Assembly: GCA_030141605.1 (NCBI GenBank) | Contig: JAQGDQ010000395.1 | Location: 97,501 to 130,000, forward strand | DNA length: 32,500 nucleotides | Reading direction: 5' to 3' | Source of the DNA: Tubiluchus corallicola | Lineage: Eukaryota; Priapulida; Priapulimorpha; Priapulimorphida; Tubiluchidae | Shown here: positions 1-10,130 of the stretch, piece by piece | How positions within the stretch are numbered: position 1 is the stretch's first letter | Layout of the letters: each line of letters opens with the position of its first letter | The notes under the pieces: model-generated | Database searches by the model: none | Told to the model about the DNA's origin: nothing | What the model saw: the letters and a program-made list of their open reading frames with translations, nothing else | Translations under genes and position numbers: made by a program

Positions 1-380
1 ATTAGGCCCACACAGATGGGTGCAACTTTAACACAGCAAAAAGAGAAGAGATATTCTGATATCTAGAAAATTAAAATAAGTTTTTTAAACATTAAACTTA
101 CAAATTATAGTAAATAAATTACTGGTAGTTCAACCTATATCATAAAATATACTGCTGCTATTACTAATTGACTTTTGTTCACCAACTGACGCTTTTAAGC
201 TACTATAAATCTATGTGTTTATACTGTAACTAGAGACTTTTCTTTACTCTCATTCTGCAGTAACTTTTCACAGTAAATGTATTTCACTTAATCTGCAGAG
301 GTCCTCAGTATAGACGGAGGCCAATTGGCTGCAGCCCATAAAACCCATGCTCTTAATCCGACACCGTTTAAAAAGCTAAA
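1..380. other. AT-rich sequence, no gene seen
   Basis: I see no exon, RNA gene or mobile-element terminus here. If the Rh exon at 4603-4774 is read correctly, this stretch lies in the first intron of that gene. I looked on the minus strand for the next Rh exon, using its conserved Gly-Phe-Gly-Phe signature, and did not find it. Confidence 0.4.
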
Positions 381-603
381 GAAACCCTTGTGAGAACTGC
401 GACCACCATTTTTCAAGACGATCGATTGTCCCAAACGAAACCCTTGTGAAAGCAGCGACCACCATTTTTCAAGATGGCCGGTTGTTGTCCCCAACGAAAC
501 CCTTGTGAGAACTGCGACCACCATTTTTCAAGATGGCCGGTTGTTGTCCCCCAACGAAACCCTTGTGAGAGCTGCGACCACCATTTTTCAAGATGGCCGG
601 TTT
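381..603. repeat. 56-60-bp tandem repeat, four copies
   Basis: Four head-to-tail copies begin at 381, 437, 496 and 556, each with gaaacccttgtgaga or a close variant. Spacings are 56, 59 and 60 bp. Each unit contains gaccaccatttttcaaga. The last three add a gatggccggtt segment that is altered in the first. A 78-codon minus-strand frame over this block is a by-product of the repeat. Confidence 0.9.
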
Positions 604-1438
604 GACTTGCGGCTACCGCTTTTTAGAAACCTACACTTCATGGAACAAATCCACGTACAATTTTTGGATTTTAAAAATTAAATTTATACAAAAAAGGGAA
701 ATGTGAAAAAGAAAGAGCACAGACAAAAACAATTAAGCTTACACGTCGTCTTGTGAGTGAATCTGAAGTAAAATAGTCAAGCACAGCGTTGAACTCATGC
801 CATGCCGTTTCCAGAGGCGACCATGTTTATTTCATTTCAACGCAGCCCCAAAGCTAGGCTAAATTAAATGTATATGCATGAGTTCGCTTATACTATACAG
901 TCCCTCTTTTAGATCTTATACAGCAGTTGATCCGTTTTCTCTCACCAATCCGTGCACACGTCCGAGCATCAGTTTCAAGTTTACTTGATGACGTTTTGAA
1001 CCGGAAACTCACTGTCCGAATTCTGTTGAGTGAAAGGAAGAAGGCCATACACGTTGTTAAAAGCACGTATCATTTTCAAATTTCTTAACACTTGCGCCAG
1101 CCCAGGCTGCTCATTGCACACATCTACTGCATCATCGTTTTCCTGCCGTTTCTTTGCAGATGGACATTACGCTATGCATTCTGTAGGGGACTTTTTTCCG
1201 TACCAACGTATAGCCTCAAGTCAGGAATGTCCGAGGCACCCCTGTCTGAGTTGACAGCAAAATTAATCACGTGAGAATAAACAGGTTGTTTTAGAAAATC
1301 ACACGTATACAGTACGTACTGTACCGTACTATGCTGTACTGTACGTTCCAGATATTTTTGCATTTGCATTGTTACTGCCTTTTGTTTAATATTTGACAGC
1401 AGTAAATGTAATCATGCAATCAGTGACACTCGGTGTTA
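604..1438. other. Non-coding sequence, nothing recognised
   Basis: Short overlapping open frames of 60-74 codons occur on both strands, but none resembles a known family or has convincing splice signals. A run of gtac-rich sequence at 1308-1346 (gtacgtactgtaccgtacta) is partly self-complementary but short. Confidence 0.35.
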
Positions 1439-1482
1439 ATCTTATTATTATTATTATATTATTATTATTTTTATTATTATTA

Positions 1483-1520
<38 letters not shown>

Positions 1521-1522
1521 AT
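1439..1522. repeat. (ATT)n microsatellite
   Basis: An interrupted ATT trinucleotide run of about 80 bp with occasional single-base changes. Confidence 0.95.
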
Positions 1523-2400
1523 TCTTTATTTTTAAAAACTATGTACAGAATACGTTCCCTCTTTTTGTAGGGATATGTTTAAAATGTCTAAAAGCATTTA
1601 CAACGTATTAGACCTATTCACATATATGTATATAATTTAGAATCCAACGCACGAGACACACTGAACGACAACGATCATATACAATTGACGTAGTTACATA
1701 GTTATTAGTTTGTGATGAAGAAAAAGAAAAAGTTGCCAAATATCAAACTGTAACCTCTTTCCTGTTCTAATAAAGCAACTTTTGAAAGGATTTTGTCAGT
1801 TTAAAAAATACTTCTAAAGAATAAATTAGTAAACTTAAGAAATTGTAGCAGTACAAGCTGCGAATTCAGGATGAATCAACACATTAAATTTTACAGGATA
1901 ATAGTTATGGCGAAATAAATCGCATTGACTTAATAACTTCTGGCATTCAAAGTGTTGATGGTGTAAAAGTTTGATTGTTGGTTTAAAATCATCCATAAAA
2001 CTTGATTTAATTGATCCTGGCGCATCATCGTCAATAGCAGCAATTCATTATCATTGTCATTATCACCACCACTGTCATCAGCATTACTATCTACATCGTT
2101 GACGTCATGATCACGATCATCATCATCGTCATTATTGTCTTCTCGCATCCGTTTCGTTTGTTCAGTAATTTTTGTTATTTATGTCATTAATTAAATCTCA
2201 TCCATGTTGACGGTAGCTTTTAAGTCAATTTCTTCTGCTAGGCTCATAGCACTGAAATTCATTGTTAATTTGCAATTGTAGAACTTATGAGAAAGAGTTT
2301 TGCTGAGGCAAGACACCTGCTGGCGTGGATAAATCATACGTTTTGACAAGAAAATAAAGCATCTTGTTCATTTCATTTAATTAGTGTTGTGCACTTAAAG
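1523..2400. other. Non-coding sequence, nothing recognised
   Basis: No gene is supported. Positions 2025-2135 are cryptically simple (tcatcatcatcg-like), and the acidic 72-codon minus-strand frame there (Asp/Asn-rich) comes from that composition rather than from a gene. Confidence 0.35.
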
Positions 2401-2888
2401 GAAAGAACAAGTCACTCAGTATGTTGGGTTTATTTTACTGTTATCTCTTAAACTGTTTGTGGTGTGCTAACGGAAAGAACAAGTCACTCAGTATGTTGGG
2501 TTTATTTTACTGTTATCTCTTAAACTGTTTGTGATGTGCTAGAGAAAAGAACAAGTCACTCAGTATGTTGGGTTTATTTTACTGTTATCTCTTAAACTGT
2601 TTGTGGTGTGCCAACGGAAAGAACAAGCCACTCAGTATGTTGGGTTTATTTTAATGTTATCACTTAAACTGTTTGTGGTGTGCTAAAGGAAAGAACAAGT
2701 CACTCAGTATGTTGGGTTTATTTTACTGTTATCTCTTAAACTGTTTGTGGTGTGCTAAAGGAAAGAACAAGTCACTCAGCATGTTGGGTTTATTTTAATG
2801 TTATCACTTAAACTGTTTGTGGTGTGCTAGATAAAAGAACAAGTCACTCGGTATGTTGGGTTTATTTTACTGCTATCTCTTAAACTTA
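2401..2888. repeat. 72-bp minisatellite, about 6.8 copies
   Basis: Units start at 2401, 2473, 2545, 2617, 2689, 2761 and 2833, exactly 72 bp apart, each opening with a gaaagaacaagtcactcagt-like sequence. Copies differ by scattered substitutions (for example ttttactgttatctc versus ttttaatgttatcac) and have no length changes. The array stops inside the last unit, where a perfect palindrome begins. It probably lies in intron 1 of the Rh gene. Confidence 0.95.
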
Positions 2889-2949
2889 TGGTTTATAGAC
2901 AGTTTTTTGCAAATTTTTTTGTTATATTTTTCCTGTCTATAAACCATAA
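2886..2949. repeat. Perfect 17-bp inverted repeat, 30-nt loop
   Basis: ttatggtttatagacag at 2886-2902 is the exact reverse complement of ctgtctataaaccataa at 2933-2949. The intervening 30 nt is T-rich. The structure directly abuts the end of the 72-bp array, so it could be the structured end of a mobile element that carries the array, for example a Helitron-like or MITE-like element. No second terminus was identified. Confidence 0.85.
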
Positions 2950-4055
2950 ATGTACTTCCTCTCAATAGAAATTTTCAGGCGTGGTGGTTGCCGCCATTCG
3001 TTTGAAAATAACCGGAAGACTTCGAAAATAACCGGAAGTGCGCCGTGGCTTTCCGGAAGCGCGGTGCGTAAACTAATTCAAACTTATGCAGCTTACCTAA
3101 CATTCAGGCAAAAATATTACAAAATCAGCTGTCTAAAGTTTTTGTAAAAATGTATTAAACTTTTAACGAAGCTTGACGGTGCGCTATTTTTCTTCAGGAC
3201 GAATGACGTCATTGGAAGAAGAATGGGCAGTGAAAATGGGAGCGCCCAAGCACGAAGTGATCGCGACTTTAAAGTGATTTTACTAATTACACGAGGCGGT
3301 TATTGCAGTTTTATCACTAAATCCTTCTAACATTTTTCGCGAACATTGAAATAAGCCTAACCTTCTAAAAGGCTTGACTTTTCCTTTAAAGAAAGTTTTC
3401 GAAAAAAGTAATGTGACGAATAGTGCCTCGTTGAAACGCTGACCGAAGACCCGGCAGCTGTTTGAGGTGATGACAGCAGATAACTACGATGTGCAACTAA
3501 ACCCCTTTTTTTCTAATCTTAGACTAGTTCAGCAAAAACAACTTGAAAAAGTTTGAAACTAACAAGTATAAAAAATAACAGTATACCTTAATTTATTAAA
3601 AATTTTGAATATAAAAGATAGTTTACGTCTAACATCACGCAATAATCATTTTTTTATTAAACTCAACAGTTTAATAATTGTCATTTTATCAGTTGCTGCA
3701 CTTTTATAGTAGATATAACCAGGTATAGTGAAAAAAGGAATATTAGATTAATGGTTGCCGTTATTGAAAAAACCTTGCCACCTATATATAGGTGAATCAG
3801 TTAGTCAGTACATTAGTCAATCAATATATAAGCTACAAATAAACATTCAATTTTTACTGAAGAATTTACTAATTGAATTCATCGAAACTCTACTTTTAAA
3901 TTTGAGTAAAGAATACTCATTCATCGCTGTCATATTTCAGTCACTAATATTTCTGTTGCCGACAGCATAGTAATATTTTGGACTCAGTTAGGGCCATAGA
4001 AAGCGTGAATTAGTTTATACTCCCAAGAGAAAAAGAAAAAATTCATATCCTAATT
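2950..4055. other. Non-coding sequence, nothing recognised
   Basis: No exon is supported. Two direct copies of aaaataaccggaag lie near 3004-3038. A palindromic TGACGTCA (CRE/ATF-type) lies near 3204 within a slightly GC-richer patch (3180-3270). The two small open frames here have no recognisable domains. Confidence 0.35.
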
Positions 4056-4555
4056 CAGGGGTGTGCAAATTATCTGACTAGCCGGGCCACATTAAACTTT
4101 CCCGCAATTCCTGCGGGTCACAGGCAGTTTGATCAAGGAGCCAAGTACAGAAAGGCCTAATAACGATTTTTTTCCATCTGACCTGCGTACATCATTACTA
4201 CTACACTCAAGAAACTATTTTAGAAGTTATTAAAATTTATATTACAAACCATATATTTCTACTTTCAGGACAGATAGTGGTAATTTCATTACAATGCATA
4301 TTAGTAATGTGTATCACACAGTCTGTGTAGTACAGTGTTATCAAGCTAAAACCGTTTTGTAAGGGTTAATGGCATCCGATTTAGTAGAAAAAACTACCCG
4401 CACTATCTTTGGGATCGTGGCACATACTTCAGCTGGATACACTCAATTAATCGCCCGGGCCGCACTTTCATTACGTTGACAAATCTCTTCGCGGGTCGCA
4501 CAAATTCTCTCGGCGGGCCGCAAGTGGCCCGCGGTCTGCAATTTGCACACCCCTG
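4056..4555. mobile_element. Non-autonomous hAT-type DNA transposon, copy 1
   Basis: The element opens with caggggtgtgcaaatt and closes with aatttgcacacccctg, which are terminal inverted repeats. It is flanked by 8-bp direct repeats, tcctaatt (4048-4055) and ttctaatt (4556-4563), which match at 7 of 8 positions. The 8-bp duplication and the CAG...CTG ends are typical of the hAT superfamily. At 500 bp with no open transposase frame it is a MITE-like derivative. GC-rich subterminal blocks (gcgggtcacag, cggcgggccgc) bracket an AT-rich middle. The same family recurs at 23900-24376 in the same orientation. It sits in Rh intron 1, close to the donor site. Confidence 0.93.
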
Positions 4556-4602
4556 TTCTAATTTATCAAAAACGTGAAATGTATCAAATCGTATTTACTT
4601 AC

Positions 4603-4774
4603 TGGGATAGTAATGGCTGAGCGTCGCCAACTCTTCGGGTTTACTTTTGTCTGACTTCGGTAGAGATTCCTTTCCATATCTTACAAATATTGCAAACAAG
4701 ACGATAAATAAGATTTGAAAAAGCACCACAAAAAACGTCAGCTTCTTGGCTTTGAACTGCGTGGTGGCGGCCAT
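4603..4774 (-). CDS. Rh-type ammonium/CO2 channel, first coding exon
   Basis: This exon encodes the N-terminus of a Rhesus-family channel (the Rh50/RHAG/RHBG/RHCG relatives of ammonium transporters), which moves NH3/NH4+ and possibly CO2 across the plasma membrane. From the ATG at 4774 it gives about 57 residues: a short basic leader (MAATTQFKAKKL), one hydrophobic segment (about residues 13-32, FFVVLFQILFIVLFAIFV), then RYGKESLP and a polar stretch ending HYYPS. The 'VLF-x-x-FVRY...YPS' pattern just before the FQDVHVM block is characteristic of the family. The exon ends at 4603 with donor GTAAGT and leaves codon phase 1, matching my recollection of intron 1 in vertebrate RH genes. The ATG at 4774 has G at -3 and +4. 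An in-frame ATG at 4831 would add 19 residues and seems less likely. The other exons lie left of the window. Confidence 0.82.
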
Positions 4775-5053
4775 CGCTGTCGCTGTCGCCAAACAGTGAG
4801 AACTGATGCTGATTCTAGCTGAACACGTCAAACAAGCAATACAGCTTCGTCTGTTCTAGTTCAGCTACTGGTGATGAAACGCAGTCGATGCCTTGAACGC
4901 GTTCTGCCACTGGTCACATCAGCTCCAGGGTCGCGAAGCAACTGCGCTTTTTAAAAATGTTTCCTTTATGACGGTTTAGTCTACGTTCGGCAAAAAAAAA
5001 CAACGTCTCTAACGAAACTTAAACTTCCGAATTTGTTGGGCCTATATCGTTGT
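4775..5053 (-). promoter_or_regulatory. Probable 5' UTR and promoter region of the Rh gene
   Basis: This is the stretch upstream of the Rh start on the minus strand. A TATA-like tttttaaaaa lies at 4948-4957, about 175 nt upstream of the ATG. The region between is GC-richer than its surroundings and contains several CpGs. No transcription start can be fixed from sequence. The 5S-headed SINE begins immediately beyond, so the promoter, if here, is short or partly built from the SINE. Confidence 0.3.
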
Positions 5054-5602
5054 GTGTGACTACGGCCAGATCACGTTGAAAACACCGATTCTCGCCTGAT
5101 CACCGAAGTTAAGCAACGTAGAGCCTGGTTAGTACTTGGATTGGTGACCGCCTAGGAATACCAGGTGATGTAGGCTTGCGGGATGCCCACACTGTATCTC
5201 GACACTAGGCAGAGGAGCTGCACAAGCAGCCAACGGCTAGACGGCAGAGGTGGTCAAGTGACCCAACGGCCATGTGTAGAGGAGTAAACCTTCCAAATCA
5301 GGAGTGGAGCCCCGAAGGCGGACCAGTGCAGCAAATCCACTGACTCCGGCAGCTCCTGCAGCCAACCTGGTGCCAAACGTATAGCTCCGCTTTCCTTTGG
5401 ACTACACCAGGGAGGAAGAGAGGGGGTTCCTGTTGTCTGGGCAACTCAGGATCTCCATACACCTTGCCCAGGCGTGCGCCCTGGAGACGTTCAAGGATCG
5501 CACTGCTCAGCCACAGTCGACACTGCAGCTCCATCAATGTGATCAATAACTGACTCTCTTGGCGCACACTCTATTGTCTTCCGAGACAGAAGGATGCCAA
5601 CC
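5054..5602 (+). mobile_element. 5S-rRNA-headed SINE (SINE3-like) with target duplication
   Basis: The element starts with a 5S rRNA-like head (5057-5177), continues through an unrelated GC-rich body of about 400 bp, and ends in a short hairpin (TGTCT at 5575-5579, AGACA at 5584-5588) followed by gaaggatgccaacc. The direct repeat atatcgttgt at 5044-5053 and 5603-5612 flanks it exactly, as expected of target-primed reverse transcription. There is no poly(A) tail, so its partner LINE presumably recognises the 3' hairpin region. The fit to the SINE3 class, transcribed by RNA polymerase III from the 5S internal promoter, is inferred from the structure. I cannot name the family. The 89-codon minus-strand frame inside it is spurious. 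Confidence 0.85.
5057..5177 (+). rRNA. 5S rRNA-derived sequence (SINE head, probably not a functional gene)
   Basis: About 121 nt align by eye along the full length of an animal 5S rRNA, from gactacggcc through gttaagcaacg (box A region) and gcctggttagtacttgga (intermediate element) to ggtgaccgcctaggaatacc (box C) and gtaggctt. Helix I carries a mismatch (the second base is A where U is usual), and several other positions differ from the usual animal sequence. Because the 3' end runs directly into SINE body, with target duplications around the whole unit, I read it as a retroposed promoter head rather than a member of the 5S gene cluster. Confidence 0.85.
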
Positions 5603-6364
5603 ATATCGTTGTATAAAAATTATCTTTAATATACTGATACTGGTGCAACATATCGCTTATTTTTAGATGGCAGATTTTCCCATGTTCCAAAATCACTCGT
5701 TAATTTAAGTGCCAAACAACGGACCCTTAATAGTTCAATTACTAGCCGTCTTGCCAACTCTAACGCATAATGTGATGTTAATATTATATGAAATTAATAG
5801 TAAAAACACCAATTTATTAGATCCACATTTCAAGTAGAATACTATCACTTTATTGTGTGTACAACTACCGCTGTGTCTTCGTATCTCACTTTTGTTAACT
5901 TAAACGAACTTACTTGATTTAACAGCACGAGGAGAGACGTAATGCTCAAACATGCACTGGCTTTCGTTCAATATACAGAATCAGCCGAAAATGAGGTTTA
6001 TTTATGAATGGACGTATACCTATGCTGAAATTATGATAATGATATCATCCTTATGGCTGACTGCTGCTATTTGTTTAGTGTGAATACTTATTACCTGTGT
6101 ATGATTTCATGTTACCAGGTAGATAATATGAGGTAAATAGCCTAGTTAATATAGGCTAGCTAGCTTAAGTACCGGATCTTTATGTGTCAACTGAAATATA
6201 CTGCGCAACTGAGTACATAGCAGCGTTTACATACGCAACACCACGAGAATGTACAAACAAAATTATTGCACGTATCAAGCCTTGTTTGATTCGAATCATT
6301 AGTTGAAAGACTGTCTGAACTCAAGATCATCAAACGGAAATGACGTCAATGTCTGCATTTTGAG
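5603..6364. other. Non-coding AT-rich sequence, nothing recognised
   Basis: No exon, RNA or element terminus was recognised between the SINE target duplication and the diverged repeat that begins near 6365. Confidence 0.35.
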
Positions 6365-6730
6365 TTAAACATGGCAAATCGAAAATCTGACTCTATGGAG
6401 CTTTCGTTCTAATTAGTTCCAATGAAGCTTCATGACGATCCCTTGCAAACTGGTCAAGCCTTAGGCTTTTCGCATGGATAATGTTATTGCTGCCATTAAG
6501 AGTCCAAGATGGCAGATTAAATATCGGACTCCGTCAGTCGATGCGGAATTCGTTTTGCTGTACCCCTGTAAAGTTTCGTGATGATCCGCTGCGAAATGGC
6601 TTTTTTCTAAAATGACCTTTTCACAGCCATCTTGAACACGAAATAGCAGATCGAAAATCCGACTCCATCAGTAAATGTGGAATTCCTTTTAGTAAATTCT
6701 TGTGAAATTTCATAACGATGCTTTTAGTAG
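6365..6730. repeat. Diverged ~135-bp repeat, three units
   Basis: Three related blocks begin near 6371 (catggcaaatcgaaaatctg), 6509 (gatggcagattaaatatcgg) and 6644 (aatagcagatcgaaaatccg). Each is followed about 70 bp later by a ttcatgacgatcc-like motif (near 6429, 6577 and 6708). The blocks share order but differ at many positions, so they look like an old tandem array or the repetitive core of an old element. Confidence 0.7.
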
Positions 6731-6798
6731 TATCCTTTTGATACGCCTGAGTTTACTGAAAAATCTTCCAGACATCAGTAAAAGCTGTTTATCTTTGA

Positions 6799-7190
6799 CC
6801 CAAGAAATTTTGGTGGAAAACTCTTTTGAGGTTACTGGTTAAACAAATCAAGTCCCTATCAGCATTTAAAACAAAATTAAAATCACTAATATTAACCAGA
6901 TATGAAAAACCATCACACCAGTACGACAACATACACACTAATTTAGAATTAATATATCCACGGCCATATTAATTAAATCATTTTTTTTCATTTTTTTGTG
7001 CATAGTTGTAAATATGTTTGATTTTATTCGTCGTTACTTTCCATTACTGCACAGTAGTTTAGATTGCACTGACGCATTTGCCTTTAGCAGTGTAAGTTTT
7101 TATTAACTAACACTGATTGATCATCTCTGTAAAGTCTTTATCAGTGATTATCAATGTATTTTAATGGCAAATAAAGATTATTATATGATG
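6799..7190 (+). mobile_element. LINE (non-LTR retrotransposon) 3' end relic
   Basis: A frame from 6799 to the stop at 6970-6972 reads ...FWWKTLLRLLVKQIKSLSAF, then a Lys-rich KTKLKSL run. This matches the usual C-terminal signature of non-LTR reverse transcriptases (a Trp-containing motif followed by 'SLSxFKxxLK'). An in-frame stop lies just upstream (6796-6798), so only about 57 codons remain. A 3' untranslated tail follows, with AATAAA at 7170-7175 and an attat-rich end. The superfamily (CR1, L2 or RTE) cannot be decided. Confidence 0.6.
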
Positions 7191-7486
7191 CTTTTGGAAC
7201 CGATCCTGATTTTAGAAATCCACGGGCCGCTTCTTGGTTCCCGACCCGTACCAATGCTTCTGCGGGACCGCCGTTTACAGGCCTTGGCATCAGCTTCATG
7301 TTCTTAATTAAAAATCTGTGTCAAGGTTAGAGTACCACTTGACGGAAATATGATCACTTGAGCAAAAAAAAGTCGGGCTTCTTCACGTTAGGGAATCTCT
7401 GAGTTGTAGGCTTACTACCGACTTTTTTCGTTAATCCAAAGATTTCTAGTAGCAGAAATTCTTCAATAATAATCCATTAAATTCAA
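7191..7486. other. Non-coding sequence
   Basis: A GC-richer patch at 7220-7275 (cacgggccgc, cccgacccgt, gcgggaccgccg) resembles a worn repeat. No boundaries can be drawn. Confidence 0.3.
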
Positions 7487-7528
7487 AGAAAGAGAGAGAG
7501 GGGGGAGAGGGAGACAGAGAGAGAGAGA

Positions 7529-7625
<97 letters not shown>
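7487..7625. repeat. (AG)n microsatellite
   Basis: A GA/AG run of about 139 bp, imperfect at the left end and uninterrupted from about 7535. The Leu/Ser-alternating frame on the minus strand is purely a product of it. Confidence 0.97.
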
Positions 7626-8529
<904 letters not shown>

Positions 8530-10130
8530 AGTTTATTGACATGTCACAAGAAATTATATAACATAGCAGCTGCAGGATGACAGTCCTATAAATAACAAGT
8601 ACACAAACTTTCCACAGTTCAGTTAAAACAGGTCAAAACACGTTTTTTTTTGGCAAAACAAGTTAGATCTACATGATTGTTATTAGCACAGAACGTGGTA
8701 ACGTTATTAAAAGTTGAACAGTTTGAGTAAGCATATCTGAGGTGTTTTCGGACATTTACATAGTATATGTCCTCGGTCTGAATGCTAGTTCTGTCACAGG
8801 TACATAGGCGTTCTTCTCGGGGTATTCTACTCCACCGCCCCCGTTCGATCATGAGGTAATGCCCCGAGAAGCAGTCCGTGTGTACGCTAATCTATCATTT
8901 TCCACCAAACTAGAGTTGATATCTCCACTCCATACATTGGATGATGTATTAAAGCTCAATTAAATCCTTTATGCAGAATATATTTTGTCGGAGTTGAATT
9001 CGATATTTTAATAAGTCTCTTAGCTGTTGTTTACCGAAATTCATGACATTTTGGGTGCCCAGGGCCTTGATATTATTGACAACCATTGGCTACGCGTTTA
9101 TCAAGAAGTTTCACGAGAGTTTCATGCAGAGGCAAAAGGCTTTCGATTTTTTGCCAAAACTTGAGTTGACGGTGTGCTGAACATAGGCTTTCAGATTAGA
9201 GAGGCCACATTCCAATATGCACAGATCATTAGTAAGTCTGAAATGTAGTAATACGAGCTTACCGAAGTATTATATGGCTACTACTTTACATCAGAAGACA
9301 TTTTTGCGCATTTAGCGTTTCTAATAAATTGCGGCATACATCTTGAATTGCTGCATACAGCTTGAACGCTGGACGAAAAGTTATTAAATCCTAATAGCCT
9401 GTCCATTAGAGGCATGTTGCGTGCTGTACAAAGAGAACACACACATATCCGTAGTTAGCATTTTGTTATTTTTATACAATACTGAAGTGCAGTACGTTGG
9501 CACAGTCATGCTTTGCTATTGTCATTATCACTACGATTAAGATCAGAGGCAGTTGAACCGAAAAGACATCTAGATATCTTATTTGTTATTTCCTTTTCTA
9601 TTAAAGGACAAAATAAGCCAAATTTTAAATGCTAGTAACTTTGACAGTGTACTATTGCACAAAAATTCTTGTTATTCTGTTACTTCAATAGATTATCCTT
9701 CATGATCGCAGGACAATAATAATTTTTTCTGCGGTTGTCTTTAAGTAAAAACTTTAAGTCAAACAAACTATCAAACAACAGCTATTATGATAATAACAGT
9801 AACAACAACAACAACATCTTATTTACATTTACAATATTTACACACAACGTACAGACTTTTATACATTTACCTGACTTGCTTTAATATATGGCTGCTTCAG
9901 AATTTCCCTTAATTTAAATTATATGTCTTAAATTTGAAGGGCATCAATATTATAGGTGAGTTGGCATTTTTATACATGTACATAAAAGACAGAAACTAGA
10001 AAAGGTTTGCACGTTTGAAAAAAATTATGAACTGCGCTTCAGTCACTCATGAAATGGAATCCTCGTGTTTCATGCGAATGTCACCAATAGTGTGGCATAG
10101 CTTTTGTTATAGCCAAAAATCATTGTAGTT
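8530..10130. other. Long stretch with no gene seen
   Basis: I found no exon with a recognisable product, no RNA gene and no element terminus in these 1.6 kb. A short (AAC)n-like run lies near 9800. Open frames here are under 80 codons and carry no domain I know. Confidence 0.35.

Noticed and set aside
1-4602. Further Rh exons in the presumed intron
   Set aside because: I searched the minus strand for the FQDVHVM/GFGF block by its reverse-complement pattern and found none, so the next exon is presumed outside the window.
5057-5177. Functional 5S rRNA gene
   Set aside because: It is fused to a SINE body without a T-run terminator at the 3' end, has helix I and internal changes, and lies within target-site duplications.
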